From NCBI RefSeq assembly GCF_000003815.2, contig NC_049986.1:23390876-23454875 (forward strand): a stretch of DNA of 64,000 nt. The letters run 5' to 3'. Source of the stretch: Branchiostoma floridae. Taxonomy: Eukaryota > Chordata > Leptocardii > Amphioxiformes > Branchiostomatidae. The notes under the pieces are model-generated. The model searched no databases. It saw nothing but the letters and a program-made list of their open reading frames with translations, and had not been told where the DNA came from. Below are positions 35,185 to 46,909 of the stretch, in pieces. Each line of letters begins with the position of its first letter. Positions within the stretch are counted from its first letter, which is position 1. Made by a program: the position numbers and the translations under genes.

Positions 35185-35995
35185 AGATGAGCTTCCATTA
35201 TAACAATTGGACTTTTTTCTGACATTTGTTGGTTCATAAAACTTTCAATTTCTCCCAAATCCCGTAGAACTAGATCTGTACCCTCACATTAATAATACAT
35301 GTTTATTTACTAGTACAATGTAAATAAAAGTCCTTCTAATTGCAATAAAGTACTGTTGTGTGATTTCTCCTTATTACATTACGTGTAGTGGAATACTCAA
35401 AGACAAATGTTAAACTTGACGTTTATTGCCTAACCTGTACATTGTAAGTATTACAAATACAAAATTTGAAACACTACTTCAGATGAAAGGTTATCAAAAG
35501 ACCATAAATATGGTTTGATACCATAAAGTGTCTTTAAAATTGCTGAAGTCTTCTACCTTTTGAGTAGCACCTGCTTTACACCAGTTCAATAATAACACTT
35601 TAACATGTATGTTACCACAAAGTTCTGTCAGGTTGCCAGTCAGTGGCTTTGTTGTATGGTATGGTCTACTTTTATTCTACGCTTTTCAAAAACGTGCCAT
35701 CAGCGCATTGGATTGAGATTAATTTTTTTGGTCCCGTTACTTAACTCAGGCCTAACCATTTACATATACTAATATTTGACATGCAAAGGTATTAAGACAA
35801 AAGCTTTTGGCCATTCAAAAGGGCTAAAAGTGTCTACATCTGCATATCTCTATATCCCATTTCATTTAAGAGTACAGTGGAAAACCTATATTACTCCTCC
35901 CTTCTTTTCTACTAATACAAAGTTTACAAACACAAAGTATGTTACATGTCCCAAAAACGTATCGTAGGATTTTCAGTGGTTGTTTTAATATGAGT
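35185..35995. other. Intergenic, nothing recognised
   Basis: AT-rich sequence between the TIR element and the 3' end of the following minus-strand gene. No supported feature. Confidence 0.5.
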
Positions 35996-35999
35996 TCAG

Positions 36000-36565
36000 T
36001 GAAAAAACTTTAAGGTATCAAAAGTCTGTCGGTTAAAATGCTCCATGTTTCTTCGTTTGAACCTTTGTCCCCAAAGCTCTGTCTGAGAATTCTCTTCAAT
36101 CTCTGAGTTTAGTAAAACACACAAACTGGCTATTGTTCTCAAGTCTGTCAGTTTGTAAAAATGCTGTCTGAGTATTCTCTTCAGTCTGTGAGTTCAGTAA
36201 AATGTACTTTGTTTCCCAAGAACTGGTTATCCTACAGATGTCTGTGAGTTTTTAAAAATGCTACGTGACCCCAAAGCTAGGAGAGGGTTGTCTTACAAAA
36301 GTCTGCGAGTTGGTTAAAAGGTGACCCCAAAGCTCTGTCTGAGTATTCTCTTCAGTCTGTGAGTTCAGTAAAACACGCTTTATTTCCCTAGAACTGGTTA
36401 TCTTACAGAAGTCTGTCAGCTTGTAAAAATGTTATGTGTCCCAAATGCTAGACTAAAGTTCTCTTGTCTGTGAGTTCAGTAAAACATGCTTTAACAAGAC
36501 TAGTTACTGTATAAAAGTCTGTGAGTTTGTAAGAATGCTACGTGTCCCCAAAGCTCTGTCTGAGA
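36000..36565. repeat. Minisatellite spanning stop codon and 3' UTR
   Basis: About five units of 100-120 bp carry ccccaaagctctgtctgaga, then attctctt, followed by gtctgtgagttcagtaaaac. The rightmost copy is the coding end of the gene (LRQSFGDT and stop on the minus strand); the others lie in its 3' UTR. Confidence 0.85.
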
Positions 36566-38353
36566 ATTCTCTTCTCCTCCTCCACGTAACTCTTCTCCCG
36601 GTTGGCCATCCCCAGGTCGCGTTTCCGCTTCTCCTTGTGTCGGAACGTCTCGGATTTCAGCTTCTTGCTGGAGGCGCCTCTCTCTGCTTCTGTAGGAAGG
36701 ATGGGAGAAGGAAAAAAAAGTTGAAATTTTGAAAACTTTTTTCCTAAAGATATTTTTGTAATAAGAGAGTCACAAACAAATACACGCAGACACATTCGCA
36801 AAGACATGCACATAGATACACAGACACACACACACACATACAGCTTTTGCAGAAAAAGGGACACCAAGAAAATCTTGAAACTTTGAAAAATATTTACCCT
36901 GTAGATTTTGGGAATTATTCACAAACACACATGCAGACACACAATCACACAATGTCATTAATTTGCAGTCATGAACACATAGTTGCACACAGACACACAG
37001 ATAGAGACAAACACACAGAGATGCACATGTATACACAGACAAACTCACTTGCACGGCCACACACATAGACACATACACAAACATGATACCATGATACAGG
37101 CATTTGCACAAATGCACGGAAACACAAACACAGACACACAGCACCTCTGTCCTCCTCTGCCGCCCGTTTCTGTGCAGCGTTCAGCTCCATGTTCTCCAGA
37201 ACAGCCTCCTCAGCGATCAGCTTGGCCACGGCCTTGTCTTCTTCACTCACGTTCACTAGCGAATCGGGCTCGTACTGGTACAGGGAGTTCCAGGCTCGCA
37301 TCTCCTTCTGAATCCTGTCTCCTTCTGATGTCGGGTCCTGAGGAGAGGAGGGAATGAATAAGAGAGTGAATCAGAGGATGAATGAGTGAATGTGAGAATG
37401 AACGTTCACCAGGGACTCTGGCTCGTACTGGTACAGGGAGTTCCATGCCCGCATCTTCTTCCGGATCCTGATGTTGGGTCCTGAGGACAGGAGAGAATGA
37501 ATGAATAAGATAACAAAGGTTCTCCAGCAACTCTCCAGTAGTTCATACTGATCGTACAGTAAGTTCTACATCTCCATCTCATTCTTCATGCAGTCTCCTG
37601 ACATTGGGTCCTGAAAATGGAAGGAGTGAATAATGAGTTAACAAATGAGCGAGTGAATAAGACTGAATGTTCACTGGGTCTCTGACTTGTATTGGTCAAG
37701 GAGGGAGTTCCACACATTGTGGGTCTTGCTTTGTCTCAAGATAGAAGAGGCCATGAGTAAATAAAGGATAAAGGTGAGTAGTAGCCTTACTGGTAGTACC
37801 TTAGTCCCAAACAGATGTTATGGGAGGCTAAATTGTTACATTTCTTGCTGCCCTTTTCTGTTAGTTCCCTAAAGCTTTGAGGGGTTTTGTCACAGAAAAG
37901 GGCAGCTCTAGAACAAAAAATTTTGCCTGAAGCACAGCATGTTCTAGGAGATTAGCCTCACCTCTGCAGGGGGCGTGGGTTCGAAGGTCTCTGTCGTGGT
38001 GTGGGAGGAGACGGCGGGCAGAGCGGCGGAACCCTTTGCACGGTAGGAGTACGGCACATACTCCTCGTCTGGGGGCTGGTGGGGAAAATTGGAGATACAG
38101 TCTCAGGAAAATCACAAACACATTCACACATGTAACGTTACCTACACACACACGTACACACATCAACACACACACATACACACTCACGCAAGCACACATA
38201 CTAGTACAAACGCACACACACACACACACACACACACACGTACGCACATACACTTCAACACACACAGAAACACACATACACGCACGCACACACACGTACA
38301 CACATCAGCACGTACACACACATACACACGCGCACACACACGCACACACGCAC

Positions 38354-38389
<36 letters not shown>

Positions 38390-38681
38390 TCACGCGCAAG
38401 CTAAAGCCACTCTAACCCCCGTGGTGAGTACTGACCGGTTCCGGCGCCTTGACCGTTCTCCTCTCCCAGTCTATCCCCCTCTCGTGCGGCCTGTCCAGAA
38501 AACTCGGGCGGCCTGTGCTGGCCAGCAAAGACAGCGGGTCGGGCAGCGCGTTGGCGGGTTTCGTCTGCGGTTTCTTCTCGTCTGTTTTCTGTGCGTTTTT
38601 AGCGGCCAGTTCGTCGTCATTGTCGCTAGAATCGCTGTCGGAGTCGCTATCACCAGCGAACAGTGCTAGAGGGTCCGCCAT
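36538..38681 (-). CDS. Charged, probably nuclear protein with IDWERxxVKAPE motif (C1orf52/UPF0690-like, tentative)
   Basis: Four exons join in frame: 38436-38681 (ATG at 38681), 37962-38075, 37145-37337 and 36538-36689, giving about 234 residues. The N-terminus is acidic and serine-rich ([16 protein letters not shown]). A central [20 protein letters not shown] continues with APEP and recalls the IDWERHVVKAPE motif I remember from vertebrate C1orf52. The C-terminus is Lys/Arg-rich and helical ([11 protein letters not shown]...[11 protein letters not shown]). No enzyme domain is seen; function is unknown. The gene is head-to-head with the torsin gene. The C-terminal half does not match what I recall of C1orf52, so orthology is uncertain. 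Confidence 0.8.
36765..37140. repeat. CA-rich intronic microsatellite
   Basis: Imperfect ca, cagaca and acatgcac runs lie in the intron between exons 36538-36689 and 37145-37337. A unit of about 110 bp beginning gaaactttga / ttgaaaacttt is seen twice. Reading frames here are low-complexity artefacts. Confidence 0.85.
37325..37745. repeat. Three decaying copies of an exon 5' end
   Basis: The start of exon 37145-37337 with its acceptor (ggctcgtactggtacaggga, then gttcca) recurs at about 37400-37490, again at 37525-37620 and once more, poorly, at 37670-37745. Between them are gaatgaatgag runs. The unit is about 150 bp. Similarity declines with distance from the real exon. Confidence 0.85.
38105..38400. 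repeat. (CA)n microsatellite
   Basis: A 300-bp CA-rich tract lies in the first intron of the minus-strand gene, ending about 35 bp from the donor of its first exon. Confidence 0.95.
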
Positions 38682-39068
38682 GTTGGTCCGGGGATAAAGG
38701 TTAGGGGTCAGGTCAGGTCACGGTTTAAAATGGCGGCGCGGAAGTGAGGTTTCGTCACTGCAAAATCATTCATTCGTTAAACTCTCTCGAGGTGAGTAAA
38801 GTGGACACTTTTGAGAAAAGTTAAGCTTGAATAAGATTCCAGCTATTGTTTGAAAAGTTTATAAGTGTAGAAAGTTAAGATAACATGGAATGGGCTGGAA
38901 TTCGGTCGCGCACAACGAGACTGAATTTGACTTGAAACCCACGTTAACTCAAAGTAGTGCATACCTTCAATTCCTGAATGCACTTATAACCTTGTGTGTA
39001 TTTAAACAATTACGAAAACTTATTCATTAAACACTAAACGCTATTTCACAGAAGAAAGAACAGCTAAG
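38682..39068. promoter_or_regulatory. Bidirectional promoter region
   Basis: Only 387 bp separate the divergent start codons (38681 minus, 39069 plus). AAAATGGCGGCG at 38727-38738 resembles a YY1 site and GCGGAAGTG at 38738-38746 an ETS/GABP site, which is typical of TATA-less housekeeping promoters. A noncoding first exon of the plus gene probably ends at 38791 (cgag/gtgagt) and splices to the acceptor at 39051. Confidence 0.65.
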
Positions 39069-42053
39069 ATGAAGCTGAACAACAACCGGCAACAGCCAAC
39101 TTATCAAAGTACAGTAGGAAAGAGTTCGTCCAAAACTGACCAACTTCCAAATAAGGCATTATTACACCAGGTAAGCTTTTAGATTTACTCTTTTCACGTT
39201 GTCTGTGATTAAGCTAATTCCATAAAAAGTATTGTTCCAAATTCCCTTTTTTTTAGTTGTAAGTAAAGTAAATAAAGTAAACGCTAGTTGTTGTTGTTGT
39301 TGTTGTCCCTGCTTAACGTCTATTTCTTCGCTAGACGTGAGCTCCAGGTACTATTTCCATCTAGGTGCTTCTCATGTGATTGCTAGTTAACACATGGTAT
39401 CCGTTATTTAGGGATAAGCATATTTAGGGATATCAAGTCCATGGACGGGGCTTTCAAACTTCAGTATATCTAATATCCCCTTATATATTGAAAAGTTTGA
39501 AACCACCGTCTGTCGACTTGATATCCCTAAATACTCGACGACTTTTGAAAACAACGTCTATGACTTATATAGGTTACCTCACGAATAAAAGTGCACTAGC
39601 GTTACATGAATATTGGACATTGATAATTGCTTGTCGTTACAACTGTGTGCTCTGTAGAACAAATATCATAGAAAACAAATGTTGAAAATGTTTCCCTTCT
39701 ATATATAGGTGGTGTCAGCAACACAATCATGGACAGCACAAAACGCTGTCTCTGGACCCCTCCAGCCTCCACGAGAGGCCAGCAGTGCAGCTTGGAGACA
39801 CCAGCACGTCCCACAAGATGAGCCTTTTCCACCAAGAAAAACTTTATCAGTTCCTGCTTATTTTCGCTCCCCATCTCTTCACTCACATTCACACATTCCC
39901 AAAGTTTGCAAAGATATGAAGAAATCGTCTCCCCCTCCCACTGCCCCTCTTCTTGTACATCAAAGCCCAGCTTCAATGGCACCAGCCTACAGTAATGCTT
40001 TAACTTCATTTCCTGATAGACAGATAAACCTCAATCAGTGGTCACCTTTTGCGTCTGGCAGTAGGTCTGAAACGTCTTCCACATCCAGCCTCTGGTCTAC
40101 CAAACCGGATTCGCTCTCTCTCAAAAGAAGCTACAGCTCCGGGCCTGCCCTGTCTTCACCGGTGGGCAAACGGGAGAATCAGACACGACAAGGGATGTCG
40201 CCTAAATGCCTGTCCCTTCCTGCCATGTCACCCGGTTCTAAAACAGTCAGTAGATACGGAACCATTCCTGTGCCCCGTCCGCTGCTGCCTACCGTGCCAG
40301 GTAAGATAGTGGATTCTCAGGTTACTGTATCATTTCAACTCATAGAGTATTTAGCATTAAAGCTCATCTGTGTTGGTACACTTATGCTGAGGTTGATTTT
40401 TGATACCATTCCTGCTCAACAATGGGGTAGCATTTGCACACAAATCCTTAATGTATTGTAAGGCAAATATACCTGCTAGATATCTTGATATATATAGCAT
40501 CAGTATTTCCAGAAGAGTTATTGAACAGTTGTGGAAATACATTGAGGGTCTGAAAAAGATGCAACTCGAAAGTTTAGGTAAATGTTATTTGAAGAAAGTG
40601 TCTTTTATGACAGTCAGATGTGTTAAAGTGACGTTTTAGATGGCAAAGTAAAGTGTGATGTTGGAATCAAATATGGTCATTCATATTTTTCAGTTTTGTT
40701 TATTCTTATTTGGGTCATTTTTCTATCCCAGATTCTCCGGGCAGTTCGTCCCCCAAACCTGGCAGAAACCTGTCCACGCCCCCCATGAAGAAGAGGAGCC
40801 TACGTCACAGGAAGTTGGGATATCCAGAAACCAACTCTGCCGCCAACACCAAAGAAGAACAAACCTCTTCTGATCATGAAGACAAATCAAAAGTGGGGAA
40901 TGCCAAGGAGCCAAATGGATCAAGTCTGAGATCTTCCCTTGTTTTCCTACTTGCATTGGTGGTCATTAGTGCTGTAACAGTCATTGCAATGCAGCTTTAT
41001 CAACATGAAAAGGCCAATGATGGGATACACTGTAGCAATTCAGCACTTGAAGAAGAGCTGAATCAAAGGCTGATTGGACAGCACATTGCCAAGAGAGTCG
41101 TTCTAGAAGCGATGTCGGGACACCTGGCGGGGAAACACGGCAGCACACCTCTGGTGATGTCTTTCTACGGCCCTTCAGGTGTGGGGAAGACGTTCCTGAG
41201 TAGACTTCTGTCCAGGTTTCTGTCCCAGAGTTGTGGCGTCAGAGCGCACGAGTTCATCATTCCCCACCACTTCCCTCATCCAGGAGAAGCATGGCAGTAC
41301 AGGGAGCAGGTCCGAGACTGGGTCAGGGGGAACGTCTCACATAGTGACAGGCAGCACTTGTTCGTGTTTGACGAGATGGAGACGGTTTATCCCAGTTTAG
41401 CTGAGGGACTTCTGTCATTGCTGGAAGAAGATACTACAAACACTATGTTTATCTTCATCTGGAGCACAGAAAAGCTACCAATGGGCAGGTATTTGCTACA
41501 ACAGATAAGCAAGGGCCGATCCAGAGAAAGCATCAGAGAAGAGGAGATACAGGACCTCCTACGACAGCTTCAACAAGTTGACGCTGACAGTGCAGAACCG
41601 TCTGCAACTGATTTTGCGTACAGTGGATCTGGCAAAACTGTTGCTGCTACTGCTGCTACTGTTAAAAAGCCTGGTAATGTCCCAGAAGGCCATGCTGCTG
41701 TCGATCACGATACCATGGAAACTACCCCACCCTCAACTAATGACTATTCCTTGTATGCCATTGACTCAGTCTCTGTAGACTCTAACAGACAAGGATGTAT
41801 CTGGTCCGGAGAAGTTTTAGGTGGGAAAGGTCCGGATCTAGGGCGTTACTTTATTCCCTTTCTCCCCCTTGAGAGAGAACATGTTGTGAGATGTGCAGAA
41901 GTAGAACTCGCTGCAAATGGGGGAGTGATTACCACTGAAACGGTGCAACGAACAGTTGCTGAGATGCAATTCTACCCTAAAGAAAGGCCCGTCTTCTCCA
42001 AGTATGGCTGCAAGAGGTTGTCAGTCAGAGTTGATATTTCCAAAGAAAATTGA
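39069..42053 (+). CDS. Torsin-4A-like AAA+ ATPase
   Basis: Three coding exons join in frame: 39069-39170, 39709-40300 and 40732-42053, giving about 671 residues. The first about 290 residues are Ser/Pro/Lys-rich and look disordered. A transmembrane segment SSLVFLLALVVISAVTVIAM follows, then the torsin AAA+ core with Walker A GPSGVGKT, Walker B HLFVFDEME, the sensor-like FIFIWSTE and a C-terminal YGCKRL that matches the torsin GCK sensor-2 motif. Torsins act in the ER and nuclear-envelope lumen with LAP1/LULL1-type cofactors. A long N-terminal region plus a TM helix is the TOR4A layout. An acidic, low-complexity insert of about 70 residues (LRQLQQVDADSAEP...NDYSLY) interrupts the small domain. 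It shares a promoter with the minus-strand gene. Confidence 0.88.
39383..39604. repeat. MITE copy in torsin gene intron
   Basis: The right end (gaataaaagtgcactagcgt) and the internal words gacttgatatccctaaata and gaaaccaccgtctgtcgac match the MITE at 21364-21568. The left end is shortened (gctagttaacacatggtatc). It lies in the intron 39171-39708. Confidence 0.8.
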
Positions 42054-43200
42054 TGAACTATTTTGTTCTAATAATTTGGGAGTATCTCCCGTCCGATTGT
42101 TTTTCTTATTTTCATTAAGTCCATGATAATTTGATTATATGGATGACATCCTCTGAAAACACCAAAACTGATGCGAGCGTGTGAAAAAAGAAACGTTTAG
42201 CAAAAAAAGTTGCATTCATTATGACTTCCAAGTGGCCAGGAAGGTTAAACAAATGTCTTAAAACACAGAGTATGGTATACCGAGCCAGTGAATAGATTTT
42301 CGACCGTCGGATCGCTATCCTTGGCAACCGCACAGCGACTGTTTTGAACATATTCTAGACAGTTGATAAGATGATGGCGATCATTGAGTGATCCATGAGC
42401 GTTCACGGAACGCTCTAGCCAATTTTAGGTAGCTCAGTGTTGGCAGCACCGTCACTGACATACAGGCATTGTCACTACCAACAATAAATGCTATTGTCGT
42501 AGAAGTTTTGCTTGGTGCAACCTTCATACATAAATACTATATATACAACGTCTCATTTCTCTGTATTTAATCAAGGTTTGTTACATCGTTTTTTTAACAT
42601 GTATTCCCCCACTCTAATCAAAATCGGTTTTACTTTTAGGTAGCACCTGTCGATGAATCTGACTCTTGAAGACTTTGCTTCATCAACATCTACACCAATA
42701 ACACCCGCAAATAACCCCACCAGCGACAGAGAAGGGGGTGGGGGTGGCCCAGACCTTACATGCCCTGGGGTCGAACCTCCTGACATGCCCCGTTGACGTT
42801 GTGCTCGACTTGAATTATTGTCATACGTGGTCAACAAAACCATGATCATTTTGAGCCACACAATTATTTGGTTTAAATTTTTTTCTGTATTGGATTTTGA
42901 TGTCAGATGTACGCTCATCTTTGACTTTAAAGAAGTTTCAGGTGCCCTTTAGTTCCCCCTTTTAGGGATGCAATAGGTATGTCTTTCTTCAGTGTTGTAA
43001 TTGGACGAACAATCTTTCTCTTTGAGTCAGGGAATTTTCCGAAGCAGGAGATTTCCTACTGGTTCCCAGATACGTCCCACGTGGCCCGCTTGATCCTGTC
43101 ATTCGGCGATGGATCATTGTTCAAAACTTCTACTCAGATTTTAACTCTCCTGGCACAAAGGAAAACCCAGGAAATAAGTTAAGAACTCACAGAAAATTTA
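42054..43200. other. 3' flank of torsin gene
   Basis: No gene is supported. The tract 42640-42900 has a Pro/Gly-rich short frame without a recognised domain. The word cgaacctcctgac near 42770 is similar to cgaacctcctcac near 44950, suggesting old repeat content. Confidence 0.4.
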
Positions 43201-43214
43201 ACCATTTGTATGAA

Positions 43215-43470
43215 AGATAAAAATACCTGGATATAGCATATTTTAGCTATCGCCGAGCAATGACCCAACTAAGGATCAGCGATCACCCACTAGAAATTGA
43301 AGCTGGTAGATATAACCGAACTCCTCCTAATAATAGACTATGTATATTTTACGATAATAGCCTCATGTATGTAGAAAACGATGTACACTTTGTCCTAGAG
43401 TATTCACTGTACAAAGATCTACGAAATGCATTCGTTAATGCTTCACGTGTAGATAATAATGTCATGTAGC
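43215..43470 (+). mobile_element. Non-LTR retroelement C-terminal remnant
   Basis: The frame reads LRISDHPLEIEAGRYNRTPP, then VENDVHFVLEYSLYKDLRNA. This is the Cys/His-type C-terminal region of LINE ORF2 (cf. LRxSxHxLxIExGRY and ExHFLxxCxxY), with the Cys residues lost. No RT core remains. Confidence 0.7.
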
Positions 43471-43589
43471 TTTTCGTTTACTCCCTTTGTACCCATTGAC
43501 TGCATTTAGCCCCAATGAGTCATGAATATGCAATAAACTTCATTGTCATTGTTAACGTTCCCGGTCAATATTGGGCTCAAGTGTACCGG

Positions 43590-44965
43590 TACCCACCCCC
43601 ATGACTGAGCTCTGCTTATTACGTCAGCCAAATTTATTGGGTACTTGACCGTGCGCATTCTTAGGGCATGAGCGGGAGGCCAAAGAATAATGTTGTTGAC
43701 AAGGGACAAGGTAGCAGAACACAGTATTTCTGCGTGACTCCCGGGGTCTATGACGCGGGTTACAAATATGAGTAGTAGTACAGATAAACTTGTTGAAGGA
43801 GAGATAAAAAGCCTTATTTGAGAGGCAGCCATTAAAATCCGCTCCATTGTTTGCCGGCTGCAGTAATTTGACCTCCGCAGAGCGGCGTTTCAAAGTGGTT
43901 GTGAGAAGGCGATATGCCGACACTGGATATTTTATAAACATTTTGTGGCTTGTGCCCTAAACTCTTTTTTTGTTGTTGACAAAGTACAAAGTTGGCGAAA
44001 TCTCAGCCGAGGTTTACATCTTTACTAGTTTCGTTGTATGAATGAAAGAAAATCCAACGTCAAGTTCGTTCAAGTTCAGCAGAACACGTAATTTATGCGC
44101 GACTACCCGGGTCTATGGTGTGTGTAGTAGTACGGATAAACTTGTTGAAGGCTGAGTAGAAAGCCTTATTTGAGAGGCGTAGTCAAGGAAGTTGTCGACT
44201 TTGAGACTGTAGGATTTGGATTGTGAAAGTTTTCTATTTCGTGTATAAATGCGCCCATTATACAACTGCATGTCGTGTAGTGTGAGCCAGCTGCAGTTAT
44301 TTGACCTCCGCAGAGCGGCGTTTCAAAGTGGGCGTGAGAAGGCGATACGCCAACAGGAATATTTTGTTCTTTAATATTTTGTTGCTTGTATCCTAAACTC
44401 AAACATATCCGTTTTCGTATTCCTAACGTGCACCCTACTATATTTTTCCGCGTCGAAGCCAGTCATCCTGTGGCCCTTAATTGAAGAAATCCCCATTGGC
44501 CGAAAACTGTTTTCTGCTATACCTTTGAGGTCGCATAACACAGTATTTATGGGCGACCCCCGTCCTCAATAGTAGTTGGAGTATAAAGTAGTGCGTCAGA
44601 GTACTTGCAAAGGCCTTTAATAGTTATTCTTCCGTGCACAACAGCGAGTTGGAAACTGCGGTGAATGGTAGAGGAATGCATCAGATCTGAGACTGTATAA
44701 GTTGGATTACGTCTTCGGCCGGCGTGAATTTGCGCCTTGATAATGTTACCGGACCCTGCCTGTGCGTCGGCTACAGTTCCATGACCTCCGCTGGGGGTTA
44801 AGTAAATGTGGCTTTTACAAGACAAAGAGCCGGCAACTTTATGCTCATTTTCAGATATTTTCTTGTTGTTGTTTTTTTTGTTGTTGTTGTTGATATTAAA
44901 TTATTCTCTAATTGCTCGTGCACCCTGCTATGAATTTTGAGGCGTCGAACCTCCTCACTCTGGGT
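43590..44965. repeat. Three tandem units of about 430-480 bp
   Basis: The unit marks acctccgcagagcggcgttt at 43871 and 44304, with the diverged acctccgctgg at 44784. Also repeated are gataaacttgttgaagg, agccttatttgagaggc and cacagtatttctgcgtgact-like words in the same order. The third unit is the most diverged. No coding potential is seen. Confidence 0.85.
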
Positions 44966-44969
44966 TCCT

Positions 44970-45520
44970 TACCAATGTAAGGGGGTCTGCATTGGGGGTC
45001 CCGACAATGAATTACGCTGAATTCAGAAGAACGCCCTACGTATTACGCTAGATCAAGGAAGGCAATTACGCTATTTGGTCGCCTCGCTACGAATTGCGTA
45101 GATAAGATGATTTTCCCTACAGTTCAGTTCAGTTCCCTACGAATCACGGGAAATAAAAATAGACTGAGCTGCCTACGCCTTACATAAAAGAGCATGCAGA
45201 CCCTCATGTAAATCCCCATAGGCGAAAAACTGTCATGCCACCATGAACTCAGCTGAGCTAACCCTTGCTGGCCGGCTTCGTTGCCCCCTTCGGCTTCGGG
45301 TACGTTCGGCATCCGTCGGAACTCGCCGTCGGAACGTTCGGCACCCGCTCAGCTGATCCCGAGCACTAGAATTTCGGAACACTAGCCCGGGCAGATTAGC
45401 ACGGACGATTAAACTACCGCATATGCATATGTTTAGGTTTCATATTATATTATCCTGATAATTATTTTGCATGATAAGTGCACAGAATACAAGCTGTGTC
45501 TCTTTACGTTCTGGTCATCA
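44970..45520. other. Intergenic, nothing recognised
   Basis: A small palindrome-rich stretch (gttcggcatccgtcggaactcgccgtcggaacgttcggc region at about 45300-45345) is present but no feature can be named. Confidence 0.45.
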
Positions 45521-45529
45521 TAACGTTGA

Positions 45530-45612
45530 TGAATGAATGAATGACCTTTACTGTACATTTGTGCTCAAACCAGCTAAGTACAGGTCGTAGCGCTAGAGAT
45601 AAGGTACAATTT
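45530..45612 (-). mobile_element. Retroelement 3' end, (ATTC)n tail
   Basis: On the minus strand cgacctgtacttagctggtt leads to tgtacagtaaaggtcattca and an (attc)n tail. The same 3'-end signature appears at 55292, 55832, 59318 and 63415, which defines a LINE family with an L2/CR1-like tail. Confidence 0.65.
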
Positions 45613-45662
45613 TGACATAAGAAAAAGGTATCTTATCATCTCAACATATAGCTAATATATTC

Positions 45663-46909
45663 TACACTCGGCACAAAAAGTTTGGAATATCAACTTTGGT
45701 ATATCATATTTCCGTTATTTATGCATCAATTTCAATGTATTATATATCAATAGAAAGCTTGTGTGATTTTCTTTCCTATGATATCAAACTTATCATGATT
45801 GTAAACATATGAAACGAGCACAAGGCCTGCTTACATGAGTGGGTCACGAAAAAAAAGTGCCCAAATTCCCCTGCTTCTGTTCACCATTGTATCGTCCTGT
45901 TGATATTGGCGCGTGTGTCACTGGTTCAATCAATCCTTTTTTCACCTCACATTTGGTATACGGAACATACAAGGTTTTAACACGCTTAGAGTAGAGTATA
46001 TCTGCCCTTTCGATAGTCGGATGGACAAATCAAAGCGCGGATGCGGCAAGGAGGACCGCACGCTGACACGACAAGAGTAACTTTCGGCATTTGGTTGTGG
46101 AGGCAGCGTCATGGTGTGGGGCGGTATAACCACCATAGGAAAAACAAGACTCGTCAAGACCCGTGTATAGGGACACCATCCTCCATCCAGTAGCAATATT
46201 CTACCTCTTCAATATTCGACCAAATGCCATTCTGCAAGATTACAACACCAGTCCACACAGAGAAATGACCATTGGAATTTGGATGCTGGAGTACAGTCTT
46301 AGGGAATAGCCTTCCTACGGCTTATGGCTAGCACTCGATTGATCACCTCTTGCCATGGTTCAGATTTTTTGCTTGAATAAAGAGTAACAGCAGATTTGAT
46401 TGACATGTCCTGTTTATTCAAATTGCCTTCATTCACAAGTCAATACCGACGGAAGAAAATGAGCAGAATGGAGTGATTGACTTTAGTAGGGTAATTTTGG
46501 CACTTTATCTTTAGTACCCCCTGTACGTAAGCAGGCCTGGTGTTCGTTCCATGAACTTACACTCATAAGATACTCTACTCAGATATTCCAAAAAGAAACT
46601 TGGATGTTCTGTATACCAAACGTTAGGTGAAAAAAGGATTGATTGAATCATTGTCACCCGCGGCCATAACAACCGGAGGATACAGTTTTGAACAAAAACG
46701 GGGGAATTTGGGCACTTTTTTTTCGTGACCCACTCACGTTAGCAGGCCTAGTGTATGTTCCATGAGTTAACAATGATAATGAGTTTCATACCATTGGAAA
46801 GAAAATCATGCAAGCTTTCTATTGATATATAATATATTGAAATTGATGCAGAAACAACAGAAATATGATCAACCGAAGTTGATATTCCAAACTTTTTGTG
46901 CTGAGTGTA
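45663..46909 (+). mobile_element. Degenerate Tc1/mariner-like transposon with long inverted repeats
   Basis: The ends tacactcggcacaaaaagtt and aactttttgtgctgagtgta are inverted, and similarity continues for about 330 bp per side (ttcgtgacccactc, aaaaggattgattgaa). The TA at each edge is the expected target. The interior at 46105-46260 reads SVMVWGGITTIGKTRLV, then a stop, then ILQDYNTSPH. These are the WGG and catalytic DNARPH motifs of Tc1 transposases, with stops and frame changes. The element is dead. Confidence 0.88.
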
